Positions 1-12,099 are shown, counted from the stretch's first letter. The stretch: 64,000 nucleotides of DNA from Drechmeria coniospora (GCF_001625195.1 NC_054390.1:6173222-6237221); one strand, 5' to 3'. Notes: a model not told the origin generated them from the letters alone. Translations and numbers: made by a program.

Positions 1-1426
1 GCGAGGACGAGGACGAAGCGGGAGAGACGGGAGAGGAGAAGGTGTCGACGACTGGCGGGGCCGAATTGATGTCCTCCTTGTGGTACTCGGGCGTCGGGGG
101 TCGCTGGGCAGCCAAGCGGGGGGCATGGTCGACGTTGGCGTCGCCGCCGGCGTGCTGCTTGGGAGAGCCCTTGGCCTTGTTCAGCCTCGACACCACGTTG
201 CCACCCATGGCCCGAGCTTGGGCTACCTCCTGCTGCTGCGGCGGCGGCGGCGGCGGCGGCGGCGATGATGACGACGACGACGATGACGACGACGACGATA
301 GCTGCTCCTTTGCTGCAGGCTGCACGTTGCGGCTCGGCAATTCGAGCGGCGCAGGGTGAAGTGGATAGGGCGTCGTCGTGGGCTTGATGGTTTCCTCGGA
401 TGCGCGCGACGGGTGTGGAGGCTCCGCTCTTGGCCTCGTCGGAGAGGACTGCTGGGAGGCGGGCCTCGAGGCCGTCGAGCCGTGACTCTGGTCGAGCCTG
501 AGGTCGGGGAGCTCGCGGGCGGCGTCCTGCTTGTGCGGACGGCGGCGCCAGATCTCGAGGCGGGGAGGCGTGTCGAGCTTCGGAAGGTCCGGCTGTGCTT
601 TGGCCGAGGGGGGCGTGCGAGGTCGCTGAGGGAGAGCCTTTTCGTCCTTGGACGGGGGGAGGGGAGAATCTGTTTGGCCGCGCTGATGGGGCGGGAGGGC
701 AGGGCTGTTCACGGCAGCGCCAGCGGCTCCAGCGACGGCCCCGTGTTGTTGGCCGCCGCCCTCCTCGCTCGCGACGCCGACGGCAGGCTCCCACGGCTGC
801 ACCTTGGCACCGGCGCCGCCGGCCGTCGGCTCGCTCGCGTCGGGGGAATAGGCCAACAGCAGGCTCGAGAAGGAGTCGGTGGGCGCCAGCTGGGCCAGCT
901 GGTACTTGGGAGCCTCGCCGTCGCCGCCGGTGCCGGTGCCGGTGCCGGTGCCCTTGGCGTCGCCGTCGCCGTTGCCGGTGCTGGTGCTGCCACCGATGGG
1001 TCTTCTGGGTATCGACATGGCGCACGAGGGAGTCGCGGCGGCGGTGCTGGTGACGGCCGTCGTCGAAGGCGGACCGGTTGCCGGCGTGTCGGGCTTCGGT
1101 GGCGGAGGGGGACTGGAGGCGGGCGTCTGCAGACTCGTCGACGAGGATGACTGACCGACGGGCTTCCTCGCGATGGCACTTCTTATATTCTTGCAATCGT
1201 CCTTGTCGGGACGGCGCGGGGGAGGACGAGGCAGGTGAGGAAGGGCCTTGGGCAGGTGCTGAGGGGAGGCGGCGGCAGGACGGTGCGGAGGGATGGTGAG
1301 GGTGAGCGAAACGGGGGCAGGAATCGAAGGCAGCGCCTTGGAGAAGCGGGAGCGACCGGCGGCCGTACTTGTACTCGCCGTCGACCCCGCGTGGGACGAG
1401 AGCGGCGCCGGCGGTTGCTGCAGCAT
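1..1426 (-). CDS. Conserved Pro/Ser-rich fungal protein, 3' end missing
   Basis: An open frame on the minus strand runs from an ATG at 1426-1424 to the left edge with no stop, so the C-terminus lies outside the window. The protein is low in complexity and rich in Pro, Ser, Thr and Ala. Recognisable islands include RPDKDDCKNIRSAIARKPVG, PPRLEIWRRRPHKQD and RPPTPEYHKED. Similar islands occur in an uncharacterised protein I recall from Hypocreales; no function is known to me. Near the window edge a Pro-Gln tract (from CCG/CAG codons, about 225-263) follows a run of about 12 serines (about 264-300). The same frame is open upstream to a TAG near 1630, so an upstream exon or start is possible. The plus-strand frame over 356-1150 is its antisense shadow. 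Confidence 0.6.
   Translation of the reverse strand, partial: MLQQPPAPLSSHAGSTASTSTAAGRSRFSKALPSIPAPVSLTLTIPPHRPAAASPQHLPKALPHLPRPPPRRPDKDDCKNIRSAIARKPVGQSSSSTSLQTPASSPPPPPKPDTPATGPPSTTAVTSTAAATPSCAMSIPRRPIGGSTSTGNGDGDAKGTGTGTGTGGDGEAPKYQLAQLAPTDSFSSLLLAYSPDASEPTAGGAGAKVQPWEPAVGVASEEGGGQQHGAVAGAAGAAVNSPALPPHQRGQTDSPLPPSKDEKALPQRPRTPPSAKAQPDLPKLDTPPRLEIWRRRPHKQDAARELPDLRLDQSHGSTASRPASQQSSPTRPRAEPPHPSRASEETIKPTTTPYPLHPAPLELPSRNVQPAAKEQLSSSSSSSSSSSSPPPPPPPPQQQEVAQARAMGGNVVSRLNKAKGSPKQHAGGDANVDHAPRLAAQRPPTPEYHKEDINSAPPVVDTFSSPVSPASSSSS
233..300. repeat. Trinucleotide repeats inside the partial gene
   Basis: A (GGC)n stretch is followed by (GAT/GAC)n. In the minus-strand gene frame these encode a Ser run followed by a Pro run, a slippage-prone homopolymer tract. 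Confidence 0.8.
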
Positions 1427-1867
1427 GGCTGAATAGCGTTTGAATGCCGTCGCCGAAACTGTCGGGGCGGGCGATGGCGGGGAAGTGCGCTTGGACGGTG
1501 GTGGTGGTGGTCGACGAAACGCCGGAGGAGGCTCACGAGCCGGCGGCGGTGGAGGCGAACTTACTCGTGCCGCAAGTATGCCGCGTCCTCGTATCGCCAA
1601 GTCGACGGCGTGCGCGTGCGACTATTGCCTGTACCGTAGGCACGTGGTACGAACATGTACCGGGACGAGCGCTACCAGCAGGACGCGCAGACGAGTACCG
1701 GTACGAGCAGGTGGCGCAGAGACGGTCGCGGCGCAAAGTGGCAGCGACGACGGAGTATGCCGCACTTTGTCCGAGGTTGAGAAGTCGCGACCGAGCCGGG
1801 AAATTGGATGCGACCGCAGACGGGAGGGGCGACCGAGAGGGTGGATGCCGTTCCTGACATGAGACGA

Positions 1868-1870
<3 letters not shown>

Positions 1871-1899
<29 letters not shown>
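1871..1899. repeat. (GA)n microsatellite
   Basis: About 14 uninterrupted GA dinucleotides upstream of the partial gene at the left edge. On the minus strand this is a CT-rich tract of the kind common in fungal promoters and 5' leaders. Confidence 0.9.
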
Positions 1900-1904
<5 letters not shown>

Positions 1905-2157
1905 AGGAGAGAGCGTGCGAGAGGGACGACGACCAAGGCACCCCGACGCGCACGCATGAATCGGTCGATCCAAGCACGGAGGCGGACGCAGATGGGTGGT
2001 GGGTGGATTAATAGGTTCGCATCAGACCGTGACGAAACCGACTGGGGTGTCGCCCTTGTTTTATCCCACGATGTCTCGTAGGCATTTCTCCATGTGCCTC
2101 ATGCGCAGGCACTTACTCGTACCGGCAGAGTGCGTCTTTGCTAGACAGCTTTAGTGG

Positions 2158-2440
2158 CAAGAAGTACTCTGTACTCCTGCATGTACAGTAAGTACACCGG
2201 CTTACAGTAGATGTGCATGTACACCGGCTTACTTGTACAAGTAAAAACAACTATTACTGTATGTACTGCTCATGTACCGATTTTGTGTGCACAGGTACTC
2301 TTGCCTACTTGATTGCCTACCTAGTACGCACTCGGTACTCCGGATGCCGCATGCTGTACCGGCACGGGGAACATCGACCAAGTACCCACTACGGGTGGCA
2401 ACTTGGCTGTGCACATGGACAAGTAAGTACTGTACATTGG
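2158..2440. repeat. GTAC-rich repeat cluster
   Basis: Interleaved short words around GTAC (CTTGTACA, AAGTACT, CTCCGGAT, TACAGTAAGTAC) are densely packed on both strands. They are self-complementary or nearly so. This belongs to the dispersed intergenic family discussed in the findings. Confidence 0.7.
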
Positions 2441-4498
2441 TTTTTACAGCTGTCCAGGCAGCCGCCTTCCAGGCTCGCACTGTTCTTCGGTCCCCTCTCG
2501 CGGGGCTCAGACGAAGCTTGTGTTGGCCCTCGAGGTTCAGGTACCTCGCCAGTACGGGCTGTCGCCGCCGATGAGTCACGCACAAGCTTGTACCCACATG
2601 TACTCGGATCCGCCTCGTCGCCTCGGCCTTGCTTCGCCCGCCGTCCTTGGCGCCGCCCACCAGTGAACAATGTCCAGTGACGACGGGTGGCGGTGGGGGG
2701 GGGGAGGCGGGGGCCCGATGGCACGCCACTGGCCGTCGGACGCCGTTGACAGGGCCCGACGCGGCGACGGCCTTCATTGTCCCGTGTGGCTGAAGGCTGT
2801 CGGATCGGCTGCCTCCCGCGCCCAGGACTGGCTCGCATCGTGAAACAGACAACGCGTGGTCCCGGCGTGACGGAGCGGGTGCGGCCAACCGCGAAAAACC
2901 GGCCAGGCATGCGCGGCAGGTGTTCAGAGCCGGGGTCGGCCTGTCACGCGCACGGCAGCCCGATTCGACGTCTCGCCGCAAGCGGTCGCCACCCTCTCGA
3001 CGCACGTTGCCGTGGCTCGCGAGCCCTCTCCGCCACGCGTGAGCGCCCCGGCTCGTACGCCGAGTAGGCATGCGCCTAATTCCCGAACACATGCGCGCGC
3101 TGTTGCCTGCATCGCACAGCTGTATGCAGGGCCGCCGTGCTTGGGCTCCTCTACAGCGTGCCTGCACGCCAGGAGAGCACAGCGCCATGCGCGTAGGAGC
3201 CGCAACGTGCGATGCATCGAAGCAACCAACTCTGCACTCGGGACGACAAGCACAGCATCATATCATGGCAGGGGGTTGCCGTCGTCGTGGGTGCCACCGA
3301 CGTCGTGCTTGCACACTCCGGGTCACCCGCGCAGGGCGGACGGATGCTGCTCGAACGGGGAACAGCTGGACGAATGACTCTCTACCAATTCCCGCTCTCC
3401 GCCACCTACTCGGACAGCGCATCATCCCAGCACCAAGCCGATGCCATCGACATCAGGGATCAGGCTCCAGGGGGGCTCGGGCACCAAAAGGTCGGTGAAG
3501 CGCAAGGGGCGGCGGGCTGCCCATGCACGAATCTGCCAGCACGCACATGTGCGCGCACGCATGCGACGCACGAGAATAATTGCCTTTGCGAACAGCCGTG
3601 GGTACCTACGGATGAAATGTTCAAAGCGCCAGGGAGGCCGATCGATTCCAGCCCGGCTCAGCAGGGCGGGGGGGCTGGCTCGTCGGGGCGCTGCAGCACA
3701 TGGGCAGGTACAAATTATAGGTACTCTTCAGCGTGCTCTGCATTCTTGCCGGCTCGAGGAGGGACGCGACATGGCAATAGGTGACGGTGTGCTGTACGTG
3801 CACGCGGTGTATGCAGTGCTCGCGGGTGTATGCAGTGCTCGCGTGCACGTACTTGAACCTACACCCACTAGTTCATTAAGTATAAGTAAAACTGTATACG
3901 TACAGAGTGCATGCTCGTCTACATTCACGAGGCTCACCCACACTGGTACCAAAATTGATAGCATTTCAGCATGGCTTAGGCACCTACAAGTGCACCATCA
4001 GCTAGCACTGTACTTGTACCACTACGATACTGTGCTCCGTAGGTGTAAGTGTACTTACGGGGTACATGTCCATGCATCGCTACGCAGCATTGATGCGCCG
4101 CATGCACGGAGTACCGTACGGAGCACTGAGGAGTATTTGCACCTCCATTGCCCAAGAACAGCATTACTTGTACGGAGTATAGTACACCTATTAACAGCAC
4201 ACTTCGGTGTACAAGTGCAGCTGGTGCGTGCACTGTAAGTAAGTACCTAATAGTGCTCCGAGCGTTGTAATACTCCGCAGGTACCATTACAATGCAAGGC
4301 GGCAAAGGTGGGGCCAAGTTCCGGCCATGTTTCCGAGCGTTAACCTCCGTTCTTGTTTAGTGTCCACAGCGCCTGGCCACCCCTCCCCAGCTGCTCAGGG
4401 CGGACCGGCCGATCTTGACTTGTCGTGCTCCGTGGAGCAGCTGAACCGGCGCCAAGCGCGTTCCTTTTTGCTCATCGTCACGCATGCATGAGCTTGGA

Positions 4499-4600
4499 GC
4501 TCTCTCTCTATCACTCTCTAACTCTCTCTATCCCTCCCCCCCCTCTCTCTCCCCATCTCTTTTTTTCCTTCTTTTTTTCCTTTCTGTTTTTCGATCGATT
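4499..4600. repeat. C/T-rich then T-rich tract
   Basis: Repeated CTCT and CCCTCTCTCT units pass into T-runs broken by single C. It looks like a promoter or 5'-leader pyrimidine tract, but no gene follows it on the plus strand, so its role is open. Confidence 0.7.
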
Positions 4601-5394
4601 CCGATGCATTTGCTTTTCTCCAGCTCGTATGGGAGACGACAATGGTGCTTTTGGCCAGTAGCCAGCCTATGCGTAATTTCCTTGCACTCGGTCCTCATCC
4701 TCCGAGGCGGGTACACCTAGAGTTGGTGGTGAATTCGGAAACACACGCGCGCGTGCACTTGACCCTGCAGCACGAGCTCGTACCTCTAATTACTTACAAC
4801 TGCATGGGCAAATTCGGGTGCCGCCTTGCACATGCCGGCCGACTGCGTTGGTGCAAGTATCGCAACGGAGCACGACGACGTACAGTACACCGGCCGAGAA
4901 ACGCGTCGTTGGGATAAGATCGGCAACTACCTTTTGCCTCAGCGCATTCCAGCCGGGTCACAAAAAGTCCACGCATTTGTCATGACATAAAACATCTCTC
5001 CAACGCTCGTCGTGACAGATGGTTTCACCCAACCGCCCTTGCCAAAATTCTCACGCATTCACCGAGAGCGCACAGATATATCCACCCATACCTCGAGGCG
5101 CGAATTCGTGAGACCGCCGTCGTGGCTTTGGGACTCGCTGTTGCTGAAAGGTATCGGGAGCACTGCTTGTTGTCTTGGGAAAAGTAAGGCGAGCATCGTA
5201 CGTCTGGGTACGTGTCAAGGTATGACGTGGTGCTGCCGAAATTGCGGAAACCCTACGGAGTAAGTATTGAACTGGGCCATGCCGATGGGTCTCTCGGGAG
5301 CTTTTCGATACCAAGCGTCTAACAGTGGCCCCAATATCCCGCGGCGCAGTGCCGTACCTTGTCCTGGGACACAATACTGCACAGCAAGTAATTA

Positions 5395-5625
5395 CATGTA
5401 CTAGGTACTCCGTACTGTACATGTACTTACAGTAAGTACACTTGCGTACGCCGGCTCCGGAAGATAATGCTCCGTACTTACTCCGTACTACCGTGTTCTC
5501 GTACTCCGCCCTCGTGGGGTTCCGAGTGATTTAATTGCTGCAAGTATTTCCCCGAATAGGTGCCCCGTACTTGTACTTGTACATGCACATGTACAGTACA
5601 CGTAATTACTGTACATTACTCACTT
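5395..5625. repeat. GTAC-rich repeat cluster
   Basis: A second dense cluster of CTCCGTAC, ACTTGTAC, TACAGTAAGTAC and related words in non-coding DNA. Confidence 0.7.
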
Positions 5626-6562
5626 ATTTACGTCACCACCCGGCCGGCGCACACATCCCAATCTCCGACGATGATGGATGCTCCAGCATCGCCTGTGCTC
5701 GGAACGCGACAACCGCCCGGGCGAGGAGACCGGCGACGTCACCATAGTCATGTGCCGCTGGCTTGCGCTCGAGAGACGCACCGCACGGGCGTCGACGTCG
5801 TCAACGACGGCCTGAGGGTGCCCGCGTTTGGTCGTTCGTGGGCATCAACGGATCATGAGCCAACCGTGTCTGCGAGGCCGACGAGTCGAGTGTCGGATGG
5901 TCCTGGCTCGAAAACCTGTATGACAGACTACCGTGTCTAGAATGGTAGATGCAGCAAGTAGTGTGCCGGTACGCGGCTGCACTTGTGCATACGTGTAACA
6001 ATCATCGTCCTGCGAGTATTGTACCTGAGTGGAGGTGTGGGCGAAGCGCGGGTTCGGCAAACTACGTAGGCGCCGGTGCTGCGCCGCGGGTGCAAGTGCC
6101 ACTAGGGCTCCTCGTGAATACCCTAGGATGGACAGAGTGCTGCGATTGCTCGTCGCCACCGAGTAATTACTGTACTCATCTCCCGTCTGGTGCTGTTGGG
6201 GAGCTCTCGATCGCGAGGCCCAAACTCCCTGATACGACGTTGCTGATCATGCAGTGGCCATGACGTCATCCGTGCCCGTCCATCTCGTCGCTGCAAAAAC
6301 ATGTGCTCGTACTGTGCGAGTCCGAATACGTCTGATTTGGAGCACGTGTACTTGTTCCGTCATTACAGTTTCTGCCATGGCGGTTGCCGTAATTACACTT
6401 TATGCTTCCCTGCGCACTTGCACGTGCAAACACGACCTACCTCTTCACCCGTTTCATGTCGCCTCGTCGGAGAGTGCGCTCAATGTAAATCGTGCATTGT
6501 GCTGCGTGCCATCTGGGTGCGGCTGGGTGCTCCCGCAGGATGCCAATGCACGCGAGCGGCAT

Positions 6563-9032
6563 CTAGGATTTTCTTCTCCTTCCCTGGATCGGCTCCATGC
6601 CGAAAATGTCTTCCGATCCCGCGACGCCCTTGCCGCTATTCTCGGGGGGAAAGTCGCCAAACAAAAAGGCGCTTCGCTCGCGGCTGATGTTGCTGTTGGA
6701 GAGCCTCTTTGCCTTTTGCTGTTGTGTCGACGGTGACTTGTTCCCCGCCGGAGGAGTCTTGGGCGAGCCGGATTCGTGCGGTTCTAGCATCCACGAAAAC
6801 GACGACTGCGCGAGCGTGGATCGAGTCGGCATCGCGTGGGGGCGTGTCGGAACGACCGTCGACCGTACGCCCGCCTCCTTCGTCGTCTCCCGTCGCTGCC
6901 GTGATGCGTCGTTGGACCCGTCGTTCCCAACATCGGCCTCGACAAGCAGCTCCGGAACGGCCGCCACCCTCTCCAAGTTCCCCGGTAACCTCAAAGGGGA
7001 CTCGGCCGGCCTCTGGCTGTCACCCTCCCTCTCTCTTGCCTCGACCTCCAGAGGGGCTTCCGGAGGGGCGGCGACGGCCAAGTTTGGCACTTCCATCGAC
7101 GAGTCTTCGAGGTACACCTGCACAAACTGAATCCTTGCCGTCGCCACCTCGATGAGCTCATCCCTCTTGGCCGTGTCCTCGACGTCAAAGGTGCATGCCG
7201 TCCGGAGCGTCGTGACCGTCTCGTGCAGGAGGCTCGCCAGCTGCTTGTTGCGTCGCTGCATCGCATCCAGCATCTTTGCCGCGTCGTCCTCCTCGCCGGT
7301 CAATGCCCGTGTTCGCGGTGACTGCCGCGACTCGTTGAAGCCTTGAATGTTCCGTCGAATCTCCACCATGGCGTCGCGCACCGCTTGGTTGATGCCGAGC
7401 CTTTCGCCCCGCTCCAGCACCCCCTTGGCACCTTTCGCGGCCCCCTGGAACAGCGACTCCACGGCCGCCTGTTGCTGCGTGAGTCTCAACGCCGACGGCA
7501 GCGGGGACCTCGCGCGTGGTGCGCCTCTCTGGGGAGAGTGCCGCGTCGGCGTGTCCGGTGTGCTCGGCCGCCGTCCCTGAAAGGCGCCGGGCTCTCGTCC
7601 CGTGTGTTTCAGGATCAACGAGGCACCGCCGGCGGCGTCCATGTGGTCGCGAAGATGGACCGCATCCGCCACGAACGTGTGCGGCCCGCTCGGGCTCCCC
7701 GGAGGAGGATATTTGAGCAGCAGCTGAAGGCAGCCGGAATAATCGGCTTCCAGCACTGACGTGGCGTGCGTCAGCATCGACGTGCGCGCTGCGGGGATGG
7801 ATGCTCACGTTGCCAGCGAATCCGAATCAACATGGCGCAGCATAGGAGGTTGATCAAGTCGAGGGAAGCATCGACTGCGAAGATGGTGTCCCACAGGACG
7901 AGAAACTGCTCAAAGGGAAATTCCCTGCTAAAGAGGAGCCGTATCCATCGGCTTCCGGGAAGCGGTCAGACGACGGGCACGAGCCGAACGCGAGAGGCGT
8001 ACGCACATGAGAAAAATTTGCGGCAGTACGTCGACGCTCGTGAGGTGCGCAGCCAGCTCCTCGTCGACCTTTTGCAGACAGACTTGGTGGATGACTTGGC
8101 TCCTCTCGACAATGGCGGACCGTTGCTCCCGAAAGCCGTTGCCCGCAGGTGCGCCCGTCGAGGCCTCGCCCCCGTCGTTGACCTCGTAGAAGGCGTGGGC
8201 ATGCTCCATGAGCTGCGAGAACAGGGTGTAGGCGTCGTGCTCGACAAAGGAAGAATCGAGAGCCTCGGCCATTGACTCGTCGTCCGGGCCGACTTCGCCC
8301 CCGGCATCACCGTCCACGGCATCCTGACCGACCACGTGCACGATGGGCGCGAGCAGCTCGTGCATCCCCTGACGGTAGCCTCCTCTGCTCGGATACGCCT
8401 TGCAGTAGACGAAGAGGATGTTCAGGATCATTGTCTGGATCCTGTCCTGATGGTAGTTGGCCTCGTCGGGAAGCCTCTGCACGTCCTGCCTAATCTCGGC
8501 ACGGATGACCTCATCTCGCCGCATCGTGTTCCATGGCGACTGGTCTCGTCAGCGATGCCCCCTCGGCCGGTGCAAGCCTGCCGCCTCACCTCGGGGTCGT
8601 CGGCGAGAGGGTCGACGACGAGCTCCGTCAGGGCTTCCGGGTGCTCTATGAATTTCAAGAAGCGATCCCTCTTCTCGCCATAATCCCTTCTGCCGCTGCG
8701 CACGGCTTGAGCCCAGCTCACGTCAGGAGCCTCTCGTGAGAGCAAGAAGGCCTGAGGGGTGGCGGTTAGCACAGCCCGCGTCGTGGGCCTCGCGATGGGC
8801 TTGGTGTGGCCACGCACCTTCCAGCAGATGGATCGGCAGCCTGACAGACATGGACTCAAAGGCCCATTTTCTTCGACGGCTCGGCGCAAGTCGGCGACGC
8901 TGCTGCCTGATTTGTTCGTAGCATCCCACCTTGCCCTGGACCGGCGGCAAGCTCTCCTGTCAGTCCAGCCTCGAGGTAGGACGATGATGTGGGGTATCGG
9001 GATGCTCACCGCGCCGCCTCGAGGGACCTCAT
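6563..9032 (-). CDS. TBC1D5-like Rab GTPase-activating protein
   Basis: This protein is predicted to stimulate GTP hydrolysis by a Rab GTPase. TBC1D5 homologues act on Rab7 and retromer-linked endosomal traffic (family knowledge). I reconstruct six exons: 9032-9010, 8935-8818, 8751-8590, 8539-8007, 7951-7809 and 7755-6563. All five introns (50-74 bp) are GT-AG and all phases close, giving 723 aa. The N-terminus contains RAVEENGPLSPCLSGCRSIC, typical of the TBC1D5 group. The arginine finger lies in IRQDVQR (I117, D120, R123) and the glutamine finger in GGYRQGM (Q158), so the GAP residues are intact. WIRLLFSREFPFEQ and DYSGCLQLLLKYPPP mark the end of the TBC domain. The C-terminal half is disordered, Ser/Pro-rich, with a predicted helical stretch. 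It diverges from the gene at 10039. Confidence 0.92.
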
Positions 9033-10038
9033 GGTAGCTGCCGAAACACGCCCCTCGGCAGCTTGTAAATGGCGCCGCTTCTGATCGCTTGTGTCGTGGT
9101 TGGAATCGCGGCTTCTTGGTAGCAAGACGAGCCGACGTTGGAGTGGGCTCGATGGCTGTGAGGGTTAAAGCACCTCGTGCCAAGTACCACCTTCTGCAGC
9201 ATGTCTGGTATTAGTGCGGCGGTACGTAGTGATACTCGCACCAGAAACGGCAGAATTGACTGTGCTTGTATCCGTACTAGTACGGAGCACGAAGTAAGTA
9301 CTGTAATTACAGTAATAGTCAGTAAGCATTGCAGTACTAATAATATTAGCATATGGCAGGCCTTGGATGGAGTTGGCAGGTGCGCAAGTAGTACTGTACA
9401 GTACGTAGTACATGTAGACAATGGCAGCATGTTAGTACCACCGGTACTCGATACCCATTTCCATAACATGTCAGTAGCATCGACTCAGCGGTCACTGCCA
9501 TGTCTAGCCAATTCTGAGATGGACCTCAAGGTCATGTATACTTATATCTTTAGTGCAAGCTGTTGCACACCATATCTGCCAGGTGTCTACAGTACATGCC
9601 TCTACTGACCAACTTTGTACCCAGTACCACTTCGGACAGCTGCTCTGTGGTAATGTTACGAAGTGCCAGATACCTGCCAAGATACATACAGTACTTGTAG
9701 TGTACGGTGCAGAGGGCTACGGTAATAACCACAACGTCATCCCGAAGCTGTGCAGGTAGTATTATTAAGTACCTAGTAATTACTTATTACTTCAGTAGGT
9801 ATGTAAGTACTGGTGTACGGAGTACAAGTACCAGTACCAGCACTCGTAAGCGTATTATACCATACTTTAGTAGGTGCTCAAACACACTGCTTCCATCTCC
9901 ACGTTAAACGAAGCTCTACTTGCTCGAGACGCCTTCCATCCACCTCGCATCAACTCGTGCGCCCTTGACAAGCACTTTGCACGGCCTGCCCCGTGCGCTG
10001 TTGACAACACAGGCGTGCGTTGTCGAGGGAACCAAGAG
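9033..10038. promoter_or_regulatory. Shared divergent intergenic region
   Basis: About 1 kb lies between two divergent start codons. It holds many GTAC words (9285-9340, 9400-9415, 9590-9860) and no convincing coding frame. It presumably carries both promoters; no TATA box stands out. Confidence 0.45.
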
Positions 10039-11625
10039 ATGTCGGCAGATCTCTTTGCCGAGTTCAACAGCCTGTCGGACCCTCCGCCGCGGCCAGTGCA
10101 GGGACAGACGCATGCGCAGCCGTATCCCCAGCCTCAGAAGCCTGCGGCAGCAGCCGATGGAGACGAAGACGGATGGGGCGACTTTGTGATCGCGGGAGCC
10201 ACGGGACTGCCGGTTACAACGGCGGCGGCGCCTCTGCCCGCAAACTTCGAGTCACAGCATGCGCCAATGAGCAAGAGCATCACCGGTCAGCCGACCGCTG
10301 CGTTCATGACCGACGCCTTCGTCGATAGTGCTGAATCAAATCCGTTACACTCGAGCTCATCATGGTCGCAGCCTCAGGCAAAGGCCAAACTTAACACGCA
10401 AGTGCAGGCAACACCAACTCGTGCGCCAAACGTGCTGTTCGATGCCGATGATTTCGAGCTGCCCGCTGGCAGTGATTGCCCCAGCGAGGATGACAAGGAT
10501 GATGACTTTGGGGAATTTGAAGTCGTTCCTCCGCCTCCCTCGAAGCTACAGACAGATCTCGGCCCCATGCTAAACTCGGACCTCCCGTCAGCAATGAGCC
10601 TTTTGGATTTTGACGAGCCTCTGTCACCTTCCCGAGAGCCCAACCGGGGGAAGCCTTGGGAGAAAGCCACGGGGTCGTCCGTTTTTGTTTCTTCGCCATC
10701 GAATCCCACTCCAGCGCCGAATCCATCATCACTTCAAACCCAAACATGCCTCTTAGACGTCGCGGATGCGGCCTCCAAGTCTCCCGGCGCCCATGCGAAT
10801 AGCAAAGCCGATTTGGCCGCCGCTTCTTGGTCCTCGGATGCCGCTTGGCATGAGGCGCAAATGACCAAGCACGATGATGATGACTGGGCAGCATGGGACG
10901 ACATGCCCGCGGCCTCCGTCAACGCCAAGGATAGCAATGGCGCGGCCGACGCCGTCGAGGACGCCGTCGCAGCTTCCGACGACGACAAGCCTCCCCCTGT
11001 CAACGTGCCACCCCCTTCGGTCATTCTCTCCGTGTTCCCCGACCTCTTCCGGTCCGGAAGCGCCTTGTTCGCGCCCGCGACGAGGCAGAGCACGTCCCTC
11101 AAGCAGCAGATCCTCTCCAACCCCAAGGCAGTCCAGTTCCTTCAAGGTTACGTCCTCCTAGGCACGACGGCCGCACGGGTCATGAGCGGTCGCAAGCTCA
11201 GGTGGCATCGGGACAAACTATTGGCCAAGAGCATGACGATTTCCACGGCGGGAAGCAAGGGCATGAAACTCGCCGGCTTGGACAAGACGCAGTCTGCTCG
11301 TGAGGATCGGGAAGCCACCGACGTCGCGGCGGCTTGGCGAGATCACGTCGGTCGACTACGGTCCGCCGTGGCCATTGCGAACGCGAGCGTCCAAGCAAGC
11401 ATCAAAATCCCCGAGCTGAGCGAGCAGATGACCGTTCAAACGGCCAAGTTGGTGCCCACGGCGCCCAAACCCTGCGTCATATGCGGCCTGAAACGAGACG
11501 AAAGGGTGGCCAGGGTGGACCACGAGGTGGAGGACAGCTTTGGGGAGTGGTGGGTTGAGCACTGGGGCCACAGAGCATGCAAGAACTTCTGGATCGAGCA
11601 CGAGCCGCGGTTGCGCCAACGGTGA
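10039..11625 (+). CDS. Acidic-motif adaptor-like protein (often annotated ppk6-like)
   Basis: Single-exon gene of 528 aa beginning MSADLFAEFNSLSDPPPRP. It contains three acidic-aromatic motifs: DEDGWGDFVIAG, DKDDDFGEFEVV and DDDDWAAWDDMP. These resemble D/E-rich Phi-G-D-F motifs that bind clathrin-adaptor appendage domains (an inference from motif form). The central part is disordered. The C-terminal third is helical and basic, and ends in a short Cys/His-containing segment (CVICGLKRDE, then EWWVEHWGHRACKNFWIEHE). Relatives are often called serine/threonine-protein kinase ppk6, but I see no kinase motifs (no glycine loop, HRD or DFG), so that name should not be read as function. The frame is open upstream to an ATG at 9874. 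I chose 10039 because the family-like N-terminus begins there and the upstream part lacks coding character. Confidence 0.8.
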   Translation: MSADLFAEFNSLSDPPPRPVQGQTHAQPYPQPQKPAAAADGDEDGWGDFVIAGATGLPVTTAAAPLPANFESQHAPMSKSITGQPTAAFMTDAFVDSAESNPLHSSSSWSQPQAKAKLNTQVQATPTRAPNVLFDADDFELPAGSDCPSEDDKDDDFGEFEVVPPPPSKLQTDLGPMLNSDLPSAMSLLDFDEPLSPSREPNRGKPWEKATGSSVFVSSPSNPTPAPNPSSLQTQTCLLDVADAASKSPGAHANSKADLAAASWSSDAAWHEAQMTKHDDDDWAAWDDMPAASVNAKDSNGAADAVEDAVAASDDDKPPPVNVPPPSVILSVFPDLFRSGSALFAPATRQSTSLKQQILSNPKAVQFLQGYVLLGTTAARVMSGRKLRWHRDKLLAKSMTISTAGSKGMKLAGLDKTQSAREDREATDVAAAWRDHVGRLRSAVAIANASVQASIKIPELSEQMTVQTAKLVPTAPKPCVICGLKRDERVARVDHEVEDSFGEWWVEHWGHRACKNFWIEHEPRLRQR

Positions 11626-12099
11626 CGACAGACGCAGCCCGCTCGTCGTCGTCGTCTCACGCACGCGACCTGCACGTGCACATGCGGGCAAGTGTAGGGA
11701 TGGACGTCGCGGATGTGATATGTGAGCCGGGCCAGCGTGCAACGTTGGGAGAACCGTCGACGCTCGGCGAGTGTCGCCCTGGACGAGCCGCGGAGCCTCG
11801 GATGCACCGTGGACCTGTTCGATGTCGATTCACACATGACCGCTCGGGAGCGTCTGGCCGTTCAATCAAGCACGCCAACGGCTCATGCATCGCCGTCGAC
11901 CGACCACCGTGCGGCGCCATGGCATCTACCACCGGACGAGCCGCTCACCCAACCGGCCGACCAGGCTTCCAAGACGTGAAGGGAAATTTGCCTGTCGTGA
12001 ACCAAGTCGACCACATATCCATTGGAATGGAGCGTGCCCAACCGCCGGAGCAACCGCCAGCGAACCTGCGAGATGGCGTACTGGGGAGGGAGGGAGGAA

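Larger units (their letters stand above)
1427..6562. other. Gene-free intergenic region, about 5.1 kb
   Basis: No frame here shows coding character. Frames over 300 codons on the minus strand (about 2229-3188) have Cys/Arg/His-rich composition with no recognisable motif. The region holds GTAC-rich repeat clusters (2158-2440, 3840-4270, 5395-5620), a (GA)n microsatellite (1871-1899), and a C/T-rich then T-rich tract (4499-4600). I see no tRNA and no transposon ends. Confidence 0.6.

Noticed and set aside
356..1150. 264-codon plus-strand frame at the left end
   Set aside because: Gly/Arg/Val-rich shadow of the minus-strand Pro/Ser-rich gene, which has better composition and conserved-looking segments.
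2229..3188. 319-codon minus-strand frame
   Set aside because: Arg/Cys/His-rich composition with no motif, running into GTAC-rich repeat; long frames arise by chance in G/C-rich DNA.
9874..10038. Upstream in-frame extension of the adaptor-like gene
   Set aside because: The 55 extra residues have no conserved character and the family-like N-terminus starts at 10039.
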